NCBI GenBank assembly: GCA_030040455.1 | Contig: JASHTR010000062.1 | Coordinates: 1 to 12,437, forward strand | Length of the DNA: 12,437 nucleotides | From: Terriglobia bacterium | GTDB taxonomy: Bacteria > Acidobacteriota > Terriglobia > UBA7540 | Reading direction: 5' to 3' | Shown: positions 1-7,194 of the stretch, one piece after another | How the letters are laid out: the number at the start of each line of letters is the position of its first letter | How positions within the stretch are numbered: the stretch's first letter is position 1 | The notes under the pieces: model-generated | Told to the model about the DNA's origin: nothing | Databases searched by the model: none | What the model saw: the letters and a program-made list of their open reading frames with translations, nothing else | Made by a program: the position numbers and the translations under genes

Positions 1-2437
1 TGAAATCGTCCATCTGAAAATGGTCCTGGCCGAAAACCGGCTCGACGAGCCCCTCCAGGAGGCCGAGAAACCGGTACCGGCTCTCCAGCCGCCCATCGGG
101 CTTTAGATCAAACCCCAACCACGCGATCACGCCCGTATCATTAGAGTTGGCTACGGCGCGCATCTGCCAGACGCCAGCAAGCTGCTGGGGCGTGGGAACA
201 GACGAGCGTTGGTAAAGCGTTTGGTGGTCTGAAGCCGTCATGTCCTCGATGCTGTATACGCGCGTCATGGGAAACGTGAACATGCGCGCCCCATGCGGGA
301 ACTCGCCGAGGTAGACCCTGCCAATCAGAAGGTCGTGATTGATGACCTTGAAGATATCGTAGAAAGCCGACCAGGGCGCGCCCGTGTAACGAAGCAGAAT
401 GTATTTGCCTTTTTCGAGCGTCCCCGTGTGCTTTTCGAGCGTGATTTCTTCAAGCGTGTTGGCCACGTTGATATGCCCGTCAGAATCGCTCGTGACGCCC
501 GTGATGCCGGCGGGCGTGCGGGTGAACTTCTTCTTGAAGCCCTCGGAGAAGGCAGTCGAGAGCCGGTTAAAAATATGGCCGCGAGGGAAAAAGCCTTTCC
601 ACGCCGTGTCATTGCGAATGATCCCTTTGGCGGCATCCACCGACCACTCACCGCCGTTCACCATTCCATCGATGCTCTGGGTCTCGACGCGGGTAAAGAT
701 GCGCTCCAGGTCCGCTTCGTCGTCGTTGGCGGCCTCAAGCGGATCGATGAAGTGCACGGTGACGCCGGCGGGCGGGGCAGGATAAGCCTCACCCTGCAGG
801 TGATGAACCATTTTTTCCGCCATTCTCTCGGAAAGCGCTGAAATCGTGAGCAGCGGATTCACACCCAGCGCGGAAGGGATGACCGATCCGTCGGCCACGA
901 ACAGCCCTTCGTGAACGTCGCCCTGGTTCGTGAACACCCGCCCCCATTCATCGACCGCGCCTTGAAGATAATCCTCGCCCAAGGGAAGTCCGCCGAGCGG
1001 ATGCGCCGTAATCATCTTGTGCATGTGGAGGAGATGCCACCAGGGAAGAGAAATAAAGTCTGCCTCCAGCGCTCGAGCATGGCGGCGAAGCTCCTCGTTC
1101 ATCAGAGTGAAAATGGGTTGGCTTCCACCACCGTCCCACTCGATTTCGAGGCGCCCGTTAGGGTCGAGCAGGCCGGTATTGAGTTGCATGGTCCCCTTGG
1201 CGTGATCGTCCGCCATCACCAGGTAAAACATCGTGTGGTTCATGGCGTTGTCGGGCTGATAAGGCTCGAAGGGGTTGTCTTTGGCCAGGCGCGCTTTTTC
1301 CTCTGACTCGTGGCCCGCCACGGTAGGCTCGCCGCCGAGGGCACCCAAGGCGATCATGGCGGCGCTCACGTATGCGCTGGGAAAGGAAAGGTCCTCTACC
1401 GCCATTCGCCGCCCGATCGGCAGCTTCTCGTAACGGATCACCCCCACGATGCTTGGTCCGGTGGCAAAAGCCCGGCCGGGACTCTCGGGGTGATTGCCAA
1501 AGCCGAGGACGTTCGTCTGATACTCACCGTTAAAAGCAAAGCCAAAGAAGTCGCCGTTGCCACTGAAGCCCGTTCCGGCCCGAGGAGAAAGCGAGAGGCC
1601 GTGCAGCTCTGAACGCAGCAGAATTTCCGGGCTGCCGAGCGCGCCCGCTGCCAGGATCACGCAGCCGGCATCCAGGGTAAACGAGCGGGGAAGAAAATGC
1701 TCGAACCTCCTGCCGTGAATTCGCCATCCGTCGCCGGGGAGCTTCTCGACCCAGTCGACTTGCGTCTCCGTAAACATCTCGGTTCCGCAAGCGCGCGCCG
1801 CGGGCAGATAGTTCATGTAAAGCGTATTCTTGGCTCCTACATTGCAGCCTGTCAGGCAATCCCCGCAATCGATGCACGGTTTCTGCGGGACGCCGTGAGC
1901 ATTGATGCCGTCGATATCGAAGTTGACGTTGAGATTCGCGCCCACCGCTTCATAGCCGATCTCGCGGGCGCGCCGCTCAAGCGCCTGGACCTTGAGCAGC
2001 TCCGTGGCACGCGGGTGCGGCCTCGAGGCCAGCATTTTCATGGCGGCATCGTAATAGGGCTGCAAAACGGGCCGGTTGATGCTTCGCGGCCAACTACTTT
2101 CCAGAAACACGTCATCGTCGGGAATGATGGCCACGTTTGCGTTCACGAGGGACGTTCCCCCCAGACCGCAGCCTTTCATCACCGCAATATCTTTGAAAAT
2201 CGGGAAGTCGTAAAGGCCGGTGGGATTCAATACTGGACTTCGATAGTGCTCCGTCACTTTAGGCAGAGTATCCGGGAACTGGCCCACCGGCCATTCACGC
2301 CCGCGCTCCAGAATGCACACTGTCTTTTTCGGCAATGCCCCGGAGATTCGAGCTGCGGTGATTGCGCCGCCGTACCCGGAGCCTACAATGACGATGTCGT
2401 ACTTTGGCTTGCGCTCATTCCAGTCCTTTGCCAGCAT
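1..2437 (-). CDS. GMC family FAD-dependent oxidoreductase with long C-terminal extension (partial, runs off left edge)
   Basis: The reading frame stays open from an ATG at 2437 to the window edge: 812 codons with no stop, so the C-terminus is missing. A Rossmann FAD-binding motif GSGYGG lies at residues 19-24. A GLGGTSLVNAN stretch follows around residue 100, as in cholesterol-oxidase/choline-dehydrogenase-like GMC proteins. Cysteines at 188, 191, 194 and 198 form a ferredoxin-like CxxCxxCxxxC cluster. H479 (in HPLGG) and N527 (in NPLLTI) match the usual GMC catalytic His/Asn pair. The GMC core ends near residue 545, where typical members of 500-570 residues stop. At least 265 further residues follow that I cannot assign to a family; they contain many aromatic and glycine residues. 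The substrate is unknown; an alcohol or sterol-like compound is a family-level guess. The start is supported by AAGGAGG 5 nt upstream. Confidence 0.9.
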   Translation of the reverse strand, partial: MLAKDWNERKPKYDIVIVGSGYGGAITAARISGALPKKTVCILERGREWPVGQFPDTLPKVTEHYRSPVLNPTGLYDFPIFKDIAVMKGCGLGGTSLVNANVAIIPDDDVFLESSWPRSINRPVLQPYYDAAMKMLASRPHPRATELLKVQALERRAREIGYEAVGANLNVNFDIDGINAHGVPQKPCIDCGDCLTGCNVGAKNTLYMNYLPAARACGTEMFTETQVDWVEKLPGDGWRIHGRRFEHFLPRSFTLDAGCVILAAGALGSPEILLRSELHGLSLSPRAGTGFSGNGDFFGFAFNGEYQTNVLGFGNHPESPGRAFATGPSIVGVIRYEKLPIGRRMAVEDLSFPSAYVSAAMIALGALGGEPTVAGHESEEKARLAKDNPFEPYQPDNAMNHTMFYLVMADDHAKGTMQLNTGLLDPNGRLEIEWDGGGSQPIFTLMNEELRRHARALEADFISLPWWHLLHMHKMITAHPLGGLPLGEDYLQGAVDEWGRVFTNQGDVHEGLFVADGSVIPSALGVNPLLTISALSERMAEKMVHHLQGEAYPAPPAGVTVHFIDPLEAANDDEADLERIFTRVETQSIDGMVNGGEWSVDAAKGIIRNDTAWKGFFPRGHIFNRLSTAFSEGFKKKFTRTPAGITGVTSDSDGHINVANTLEEITLEKHTGTLEKGKYILLRYTGAPWSAFYDIFKVINHDLLIGRVYLGEFPHGARMFTFPMTRVYSIEDMTASDHQTLYQRSSVPTPQQLAGVWQMRAVANSNDTGVIAWLGFDLKPDGRLESRYRFLGLLEGLVEPVFGQDHFQMDDF

Positions 2438-2442
2438 ACGCG

Positions 2443-2449
2443 CCTCCTT
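2443..2449 (-). promoter_or_regulatory. Shine-Dalgarno site of the GMC oxidoreductase gene
   Basis: AAGGAGG on the minus strand, 5 nt before the ATG at 2437. It is the strongest ribosome binding site seen in the window and fixes the start of the GMC gene. Confidence 0.7.
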
Positions 2450-2815
2450 GGTTTTCCTTGCGTCTCTGCACCTTGTCTTGAGCCTTTTCGTTTGTCGGTC
2501 AAATTCTTCGTCCCTTCGCCACCTTCAGGAGCACCTTGACGTGGAGGACAGGGAAGTACTCCGTGTTCTCTGTGTCAAGGCTCGATCGGCACAGAGCGTG
2601 TTGCCTTCTCCGCAGCCATGCCGCGCTGTATGCGATTGTCTCCTGGAGGAGCAGCGTGGTTTCGCCGCCGACTACCAAATCATAATCCCGCAACGGCAAT
2701 CCGGCAAGAAGGTCCAGGAGAGCAATGCCTTGCTTTGTGCGCATTGCCAAGGGGGTTTACCCCGCTACCCCAAATGGCGGCATAAAGCCGCCTCGACAAG
2801 GCTACAAGTGAGCCG
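2450..2815. other. Non-coding spacer between the DUF488 and GMC genes
   Basis: About 366 bases lie between two minus-strand genes. A minus-strand frame of 83 codons (2499-2750) fits here but has no ribosome binding site, resembles no family I know, and ends in low-complexity purine-rich sequence (GACACAGAGAACACGGAG, degenerate 9-mers). I do not call it a gene. A perfect TTGACA lies at 2573-2578 (minus), but no -10 box sits at a suitable distance. A GC-rich palindrome at 2776-2792 is listed separately. Confidence 0.5.
2776..2792 (-). terminator. GC-rich hairpin downstream of the DUF488 gene, possible weak terminator or REP-like palindrome
   Basis: GGCGGC, loop ATAAA, GCCGCC: a perfect 6-bp stem with a 5-nt loop, 23 nt beyond the DUF488 stop on the minus strand. 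On that strand the stem is followed only by ATTTGG, so the U-tract expected of an intrinsic terminator is weak. It could equally be a dispersed REP-like palindrome. Confidence 0.4.
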
Positions 2816-3379
2816 TTACCCCGGATACGTAACCTGCGCTCCCCGGACGCGCGCAAATGGGGTGAGCACGTGAGCCTGGCAACGCTTGTTGCTGAGTATA
2901 TGCTCAACGCTCAACCCGCGCGCGACCAACGCATCAGCAATGAGAGAACGATGGCAGCGCCAAGGCACAGCCTCAGCACACATCAGGGTCGTGGGCCGGC
3001 GGGAGGCCACTTTAAGAAGGCTTTCGAGGCTCGTCATAAATTCGGGCTGCTGCATGTAGTCCGCGAAGCCGCGAAACGAGGCATTGCGCCAGCCCATGTT
3101 CGGCGAATCCTGCCGCGCGCGTCGCAATCCACCAAGCCCCGGGAAGTGCGCATAGCGAATGCCCGCTCGGCGCAAGGCTTCGGGCAGCGTCTCGCGATTG
3201 AACTGCGGGTTATGCCGCGATCGTGGAACCGTCCGCACGTCCGCCACTTGCGTTACGCCGTGAGACCTCAGCAATTCGAAAAAAGCTGAAAGGGTGCGAG
3301 TGGAGTGGCCAACCGTATAAACAACTGGCGATTCGGGTCTGAGTTGCTCGGGCGCGGTTTGCGTTAGAATGAAGACCAT
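2816..3379 (-). CDS. DUF488 family protein
   Basis: 187 residues, a usual length for the DUF488 family (PF04343). Recognisable motifs are YTVGHSTR at 21-28, DVRTVPRSR at 48-56 with HNPQFN just after, and CAEAVPWRCHR at 134-144 near the C-terminus. The biochemical role of the family is not established; conserved cysteine and basic residues suggest a small-molecule or nucleic-acid role, which is conjecture. The ATG at 3379 is the only usual start codon in frame before the first conserved motif, with AGGA about 8 nt upstream. That start lies 11 bp inside the divergent VKOR fusion gene as annotated (2 bp if that gene starts at 3378), so the two genes overlap head to head. The next minus-strand gene is the GMC oxidoreductase, 378 bp downstream. 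Confidence 0.85.
   Translation of the reverse strand: MVFILTQTAPEQLRPESPVVYTVGHSTRTLSAFFELLRSHGVTQVADVRTVPRSRHNPQFNRETLPEALRRAGIRYAHFPGLGGLRRARQDSPNMGWRNASFRGFADYMQQPEFMTSLESLLKVASRRPTTLMCAEAVPWRCHRSLIADALVARGLSVEHILSNKRCQAHVLTPFARVRGAQVTYPG
3344..3370 (+). promoter_or_regulatory. Candidate promoter of the VKOR fusion gene (TTGCTC / TAGAAT), possibly leaderless
   Basis: TAGAAT at 3365-3370 matches the -10 consensus at 5 of 6 positions. TTGCTC at 3344-3349 is a poor -35 at a short 15-nt spacing. If the box is used, transcription would begin near 3377-3378, at the second ATG of the gene. The first ATG at 3369 overlaps the box itself. No clear Shine-Dalgarno precedes either ATG. Confidence 0.35.
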
Positions 3380-5030
3380 GCGAAAGTTCCTGATTCTGAT
3401 TTTAAGCTTCGTAGGCTTGTTTGACTCGCTTTACCTCTGGTGGGCGTATACTTCGCCCTCGCACCCCCTGGCGTGCCTGGGAACCGGTTGTGATGTAGCA
3501 CGCTCCAGCAGCTATTCGCACTTCGGGGGCTTGCCTTTGCCGCTTTACGGAGTGGCCCTGTATGGCGCGCTGGCGCTGCTCGCGGTCGGGGAGAGTTTGG
3601 GCGGGCGCATTCTTTATCCGATCATCCGGTACGCCACCTTGATTGTGGCCGCCGCGGGCTTTGTTGTCTCTCTCCTCCTTTCCGGCGTTGAAGCCTTCGT
3701 GCTCCATGCGTGGTGCGCCTGGTGCGTCCTCTCCGCCATCCTCGTTACGCTCATTCTCGCACTTTCTATTTTCGGGATTGCGCGACGCTCCGATCCTCCT
3801 GAAGGCGCGTTGGCTCTGGAGGCGGTGCGGGGCCAGTTTGCGCTCTTCATTCTCGCGCTGATCATCGGCATTCCTTCCTTCGTGCGCCTGGTTCGTTCCG
3901 GTGAGATGGCACCGCTGCGGCCCGTCTCCAGCGCGTTGCTCGAAGAACGGCTCATCCGCCCGGACAGCCATGCCACGGGCGATCTGGAATCTCCGGTCAC
4001 GATAGTCGAGTTTGGGGACCTGGAGTGCCCGATGTGCGGTCTCGCGCAGAAGTCGGTTCATAAGATGCTCGATCAGTATGGGAGCCGGGTTCGGTTTGTC
4101 TTCCGCCACTTTCCTCTTACCGGCATTCATCCTCAAGCCGAAAAGGCGGCGGAGGCGAGCGAGTGCGCCGCCGCGCAGGGCAAATTCTGGCAGGCAGAAG
4201 ATTTGTTCTATCAAAAGCAATCGGACCTGAGTGTCAATGCCCTGAAGAATTACGCGGCTGAACTCGGTCTGGATACGAATGAATTCGATCGGTGCCTTTC
4301 AAGCGGTATGATGGCCTCACGCGTGGAGCAGGATGTAGCGGATGGAAAAGCGCTTGGCGTGCGCTTTCCACCGACTTTTTTCGTAGGCCACGAAATGTTG
4401 GTTGGTGTGCCCGATGACCAGCAACTATTCGGATTGATCGACCAGCAACTGGAAGCGAATAACGCATCGCCAGGCTCCCCGAGCCATCCACCGGCAACGC
4501 AAAATCCGGAGGGCCAAAACACACCGGCGAAGAGCACCCAGCAGGAATCTGCGTCTCAGCCGGGGGCAGCGCTCGGCACCGGTGCCGGAGGCACGCTGGG
4601 CGGCGGCGACATCTTTGCCCAAATCCAGTCTCAATCGTCGTTGGCGTGCAGTCCCGATGAAGCCAAACTGCAGCAGGCAACACTCATCCGAACCCCTGAA
4701 GCCAAAAAACTCCTCGACAGCAATCCCAAAACACTTTTTGTCGACGTCCGCTCGTCAGAGGACTTTGCCTCGGGCCATATTCCGGGGGCTATTAACATCC
4801 CGGTGGAGGAAATCCAACAGAAGTGGGGCACGCTGCCCAGAAACCGGAAGATTGTGTTTTACGAGGGAGGAGAGCGAGGCGGCTCTCCGGATGATGTTTG
4901 TGCCTTTAGCCGAGCGGCTGCGCGGATCGTGCTGGCCCACGGGTTTGACCGCGCCAGCGTCACGGTGTATCAAGACGGGCTAAAAGGCTGGAAAGCTGCC
5001 GGGTTGCCGGTGGCGAAAGGCAGTGGTTAG
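3369..5030 (+). CDS. VKOR - DsbA-like thioredoxin - rhodanese fusion protein
   Basis: Three modules in 553 residues. Residues 7-137 are a four-helix VKOR domain with loop cysteines C36 and C41 (CLGTGC) and the redox pair C116-A-W-C119. A fifth membrane helix (156-172) leads to a DsbA/Thioredoxin_4 domain (about 200-360) with active site C220-P-M-C223 and a probable cis-proline at P335 (FPPTFF). A Pro/Ser/Gln/Gly-rich linker (about 362-420) joins a C-terminal rhodanese-like domain with DVR at 459-461 and GHIPGAINIP. In known VKOR-Trx fusions, VKOR reoxidises the thioredoxin-like partner using quinone, driving disulfide formation outside the cytoplasmic membrane. In the rhodanese domain the usual catalytic Cys position is glutamate (FYEGG, E499); the nearest cysteine is C511, after an insertion. 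The start may be ATG 3378 rather than 3369. The final Ser-Gly and the stop are encoded by a repeat arm. Confidence 0.9.
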   Translation: MKTMRKFLILILSFVGLFDSLYLWWAYTSPSHPLACLGTGCDVARSSSYSHFGGLPLPLYGVALYGALALLAVGESLGGRILYPIIRYATLIVAAAGFVVSLLLSGVEAFVLHAWCAWCVLSAILVTLILALSIFGIARRSDPPEGALALEAVRGQFALFILALIIGIPSFVRLVRSGEMAPLRPVSSALLEERLIRPDSHATGDLESPVTIVEFGDLECPMCGLAQKSVHKMLDQYGSRVRFVFRHFPLTGIHPQAEKAAEASECAAAQGKFWQAEDLFYQKQSDLSVNALKNYAAELGLDTNEFDRCLSSGMMASRVEQDVADGKALGVRFPPTFFVGHEMLVGVPDDQQLFGLIDQQLEANNASPGSPSHPPATQNPEGQNTPAKSTQQESASQPGAALGTGAGGTLGGGDIFAQIQSQSSLACSPDEAKLQQATLIRTPEAKKLLDSNPKTLFVDVRSSEDFASGHIPGAINIPVEEIQQKWGTLPRNRKIVFYEGGERGGSPDDVCAFSRAAARIVLAHGFDRASVTVYQDGLKGWKAAGLPVAKGSG

Positions 5031-5054
5031 TGGTTGGTTAGTGATGAGTAGTAG
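5020..5054 (+). repeat. Cassette A left arm, GTGRNNA heptads
   Basis: Begins GCAGTGGTTAGTGG and continues with GTG at roughly 7-nt steps, with one irregular unit. It carries the TAG stop of the VKOR fusion gene at 5028-5030. It pairs with 5138-5175. Confidence 0.75.
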
Positions 5055-5135
5055 CTACAGCGAGCGCTTTTTCTCGTCGTCGGCTTTCATTTTGGAGAGG
5101 CAAATCCACGACGAATTGAGAGACAAATTCGTCAT
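5055..5135 (-). CDS. 26-codon mini-ORF filling cassette A (doubtful)
   Basis: ATG at 5135 to TAG at 5055 on the minus strand encodes 26 residues, ending KADDEKKRSL. It occupies the space between the two arms almost exactly, the same relative position that the S23 genes take in the other two cassettes. No convincing ribosome binding site precedes it, I recognise no family, and an ORF this short is common by chance. Its first codons lie within a perfect 8-bp hairpin (5110-5133). Recorded because of position, not because coding is shown. Confidence 0.15.
   Translation of the reverse strand: MTNLSLNSSWICLSKMKADDEKKRSL
5110..5133. repeat. 8-bp perfect hairpin inside cassette A
   Basis: GACGAATT (5110-5117), an 8-nt loop GAGAGACA, then AATTCGTC (5126-5133). 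It lies just inside the right arm, so the folded cassette would carry a second stem near its tip. Confidence 0.6.
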
Positions 5136-5137
5136 GG

Positions 5138-5175
5138 CTACCACTGGTCACTCGTCACTTTTCACTTGTCACTGC
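5138..5175 (-). repeat. Cassette A right arm, GTGRNNA heptads
   Basis: On the minus strand, GCA is followed by regular 7-nt units GTGACAA, GTGAAAA, GTGACGA, GTGACCA. The GTG of each unit is constant and the middle varies. The outer end CACTGC (plus) abuts TTTT and the GT2 stop. Confidence 0.75.
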
Positions 5176-5177
5176 TT

Positions 5178-6806
5178 TTAGGACTCCACAACCTCGTTTG
5201 AAACAGCTCTCGGGCGGAGCGTGGCAGGCAACGCGTTCCAGAGCCGGCGCAAAGGGGTTTGCAGTAAGGACATCGTTCCCATGTATGCGTAGCCGACAAA
5301 GAAAAGCAGCAGGAATGGAACCGTAAGGTAGTTTTGAATGCTCATCGAGTAGGCGGTGGTAAACAGAAAATAGCCCGCCAGCCCAACTTCAACCCACGGA
5401 ATCCAGCCGCTACGGGGCCTGTACTTCTTTTTTTCCCACGCTGCGTCCCGACCCTCCACGCGGTATTTCGGCGTGCGTACAAATTCGGACTGCATGTCCA
5501 GCAGCGCTTCGATCACCGCTTTGGCGTTCACGATGGAGAGGCCGATGCCCGCCGCCATGAGAAAGGGAATGTGCTTGATGCGGCTGATCCAGTGACGCGG
5601 ATAAAGCTCTCGCTGCGCCACCATATAGAAGCTTCCCACCGAGCAAGTGGAAGCGATGAATAGCGGCAGGTCAAGGTAAAGCATCTGAAACCAGCCCTGA
5701 TAGAATCGCACGATAACGGCGGGAAAGAGGATCATTGAGAACGCAACCATCAGGGGGTAAGAGATATTCGCCGTGAGGTGGAGCGTGGCCTCCGCCTTGA
5801 TCACGAATGGCTGTTCGCTCTTCCAGATGACGGGAAGCAGCTTCCGCGCGGTCTGGATCAGCCCTTTCGCCCATCGAGCCTGCTGGGTCTTAAAGGCATT
5901 CATCTCCACCGGCAATTCGGAAGGGCACTCGATTCGCGGATCGTAAACGAATTTCCAGCCCTTCAGTTGCGCGCGGTAACTCAGGTCCGTATCTTCGGTG
6001 AGGGTATCGTGCTGCCACCCACCGGCATCCTCAATGGCGGAGCGACGCCACATCCCCGCCGTGCCGTTAAAATTAAAGAACCGCCCGGAGAGATTGCGCG
6101 CCCCGTGCTCGATGACGAAGTGGCCATCCAGCATGATGGATTCAATTTCCGTCAGGTTGGAATAATGGCGGTTCAGCCACGTCCAGCGGCCTTGCACCAC
6201 CGCGACTTTCGGATCCGTGAAGTAAGGAAGCATTTCGCGGATCACGGAAGGCGACGGAACAAAATCCGCGTCAAAAATTGCAATGAACTCTCCACGGGTC
6301 TTCTCAAGACCCTCGGCGAGCGCGCCCGCTTTGTAACCATGACGGTTGGTGCGATGCAAGTAAGTGATGGGGAACCCTGCATCCTGGTATTCCCTCACCA
6401 GCCGCGAAGAGACCGCCGCCGTTTCATCGGTGGAATCGTCCAACAACTGGATTTCCAAAAGCTCTTTGGGATAATCAACGCGCGTGACCGCTTCCAGAAG
6501 CCGCTCTACGACGTAGCGTTCGTTATAAATAGGAAGCTGAATTGTGACCTTCGGCAAGTGGGGAAACATTTCGGGCCGCTGGCCCAGCTTGTGGCGATTC
6601 TTCAAATACAGATAGGTCAGGATATAGCGGTGGGTCCCATAAATGGAAAGCACAATCAAAAATGCGAAATAAGGAACCACGATCGAAAGGTCAAAGGCGT
6701 TCGGCTCATAGAGGCCTTCGAAAGGCGTCCTTCGGAAGAGGATGCCGACATAATGGGCAACGGGCCGCACCGGGTTGATCCACATTGTAAGTTCTGGAGA
6801 AATCAT
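5178..6806 (-). CDS. Processive family 2 glycosyltransferase, cellulose-synthase-like
   Basis: 542 residues. The GT2 catalytic motifs of processive polysaccharide synthases are present in order: D123-D124 (LLDDSTDET), D179-A-D181, T270-E-D272 and Q308-Q-A-R-W312. A membrane helix precedes the catalytic domain (about 39-58) and a cluster follows it (about 345-395, 407-430, 470-510), the usual layout of inner-membrane enzymes that polymerise and extrude a beta-linked glycan. The overall pattern resembles the bacterial cellulose-synthase-like/beta-mannan-synthase group; the product cannot be told from sequence. No PilZ domain, BcsB or cellulase gene is visible nearby. The start at 6806 has only a weak GAAG in front; a second in-frame ATG lies 7 codons inside. 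It is probably transcribed from the consensus promoter at 7195-7222 with a long leader. Confidence 0.9.
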   Translation of the reverse strand: MISPELTMWINPVRPVAHYVGILFRRTPFEGLYEPNAFDLSIVVPYFAFLIVLSIYGTHRYILTYLYLKNRHKLGQRPEMFPHLPKVTIQLPIYNERYVVERLLEAVTRVDYPKELLEIQLLDDSTDETAAVSSRLVREYQDAGFPITYLHRTNRHGYKAGALAEGLEKTRGEFIAIFDADFVPSPSVIREMLPYFTDPKVAVVQGRWTWLNRHYSNLTEIESIMLDGHFVIEHGARNLSGRFFNFNGTAGMWRRSAIEDAGGWQHDTLTEDTDLSYRAQLKGWKFVYDPRIECPSELPVEMNAFKTQQARWAKGLIQTARKLLPVIWKSEQPFVIKAEATLHLTANISYPLMVAFSMILFPAVIVRFYQGWFQMLYLDLPLFIASTCSVGSFYMVAQRELYPRHWISRIKHIPFLMAAGIGLSIVNAKAVIEALLDMQSEFVRTPKYRVEGRDAAWEKKKYRPRSGWIPWVEVGLAGYFLFTTAYSMSIQNYLTVPFLLLFFVGYAYMGTMSLLQTPLRRLWNALPATLRPRAVSNEVVES

Positions 6807-7194
6807 CTTCGTTTAAGCTGAATGACGCCCAACCGTGTCAAACCGAGCCCCCCTTCGCTCCATTTCGAGCAGTCCCTTCGCTACACTCAGGACAAGCTCC
6901 ACGCAGAGGCTCACGGTAAACTCCGCGAGGAATCTGATTGGAGCGATCAGCTTTCAGCAGAAAAAGTTGAGGCGTGAGGGCCGTGCGCTGATGGCTGAGT
7001 GCCGAAAGCTGACCGCCCCTATGAGATTCCTCCCTTCGCAAGCTCGGGCCTGCCTTAGGCTGCCCTGCAGACACCGCCACCCTCACTCCTGCGGAAGCGG
7101 GGGCCATGCTCCCGCCGCCGGGCAAGGCAGTTCCCCCTCATGAGGACACCAAAGTTCCCTCGCACTTTTGACGCTTATGCAAGCCAGAGCTTTC
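6807..7194 (-). other. Long untranslated leader upstream of the GT2 gene
   Basis: About 380 nt between the predicted start of transcription (near 7188) and the GT2 ATG. No convincing gene lies here on either strand. It holds the 33-bp inverted repeat at 6927-7032 and, closer to the GT2 start, two copies of CCCTTCGCT around 6851 and 6874 within sequence that looks like dispersed intergenic repeat (CTACACTCAGGACAAGCT). The upstream third is rich in G and C. I match it to no riboswitch class. Confidence 0.5.
6927..7032. repeat. 33-bp imperfect inverted repeat, MITE-like
   Basis: The arm at 6927-6959 (starts GAGGAATCT, ends CAGCTTTCAGCA) and the reverse complement of 7000-7032 (starts GAGGAATCT, ends CAGCTTTCGGCA) agree at 28 of 33 positions, separated by 40 nt that could extend the stem (CAGC/GCTG). 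On the minus strand no T-run follows, so it is not a typical terminator. It would form a long stem in the GT2 leader RNA. It could be a small non-autonomous element or a regulatory structure. Confidence 0.65.

Larger units (their letters stand above)
5020..5175. mobile_element. Cassette A: inverted heptad-arm element between convergent genes
   Basis: Inverted arms GCAGTG...CACTGC made of 7-nt units (5020-5054 and 5138-5175) enclose 83 bp. They fill the whole junction between the VKOR fusion (plus) and the GT2 gene (minus). The left arm contains the VKOR stop, and the right arm ends 2 nt before the GT2 stop. TTTT follows CACTGC at 5176-5179 on plus, and the opposite strand reads CACTGCCTTT, so the folded RNA could act as a bidirectional terminator. 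Unlike cassettes B and C there is no S23 gene, only a 26-codon ORF. Mobility is inferred from the repeated architecture, not seen. Confidence 0.5.

Noticed and set aside
1697..2539. Plus-strand frame of 280 codons
   Set aside because: Mostly antisense to the GMC oxidoreductase, whose motifs are clear on the minus strand.
2550..2578. Promoter for the GMC gene with TTGACA at 2573-2578 (minus)
   Set aside because: The hexamer is perfect but sequence at 15-18 nt distance (TTCCCT and neighbours) does not resemble a -10 box.
2499..2750. Minus-strand frame of 83 codons between the DUF488 and GMC genes
   Set aside because: No ribosome binding site, no recognisable family, and its second half is low-complexity purine-rich repeat-like sequence; more likely a chance frame.
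3402..4220. Minus-strand frame of 272 codons
   Set aside because: Antisense to the VKOR-DsbA region; its composition, rich in Arg, Glu and Asn, is that of a shadow frame.
5778..6821. Plus-strand frame of 347 codons
   Set aside because: It is fully antisense to the well-supported GT2 gene, has no family features, and follows from the codon bias of that gene.
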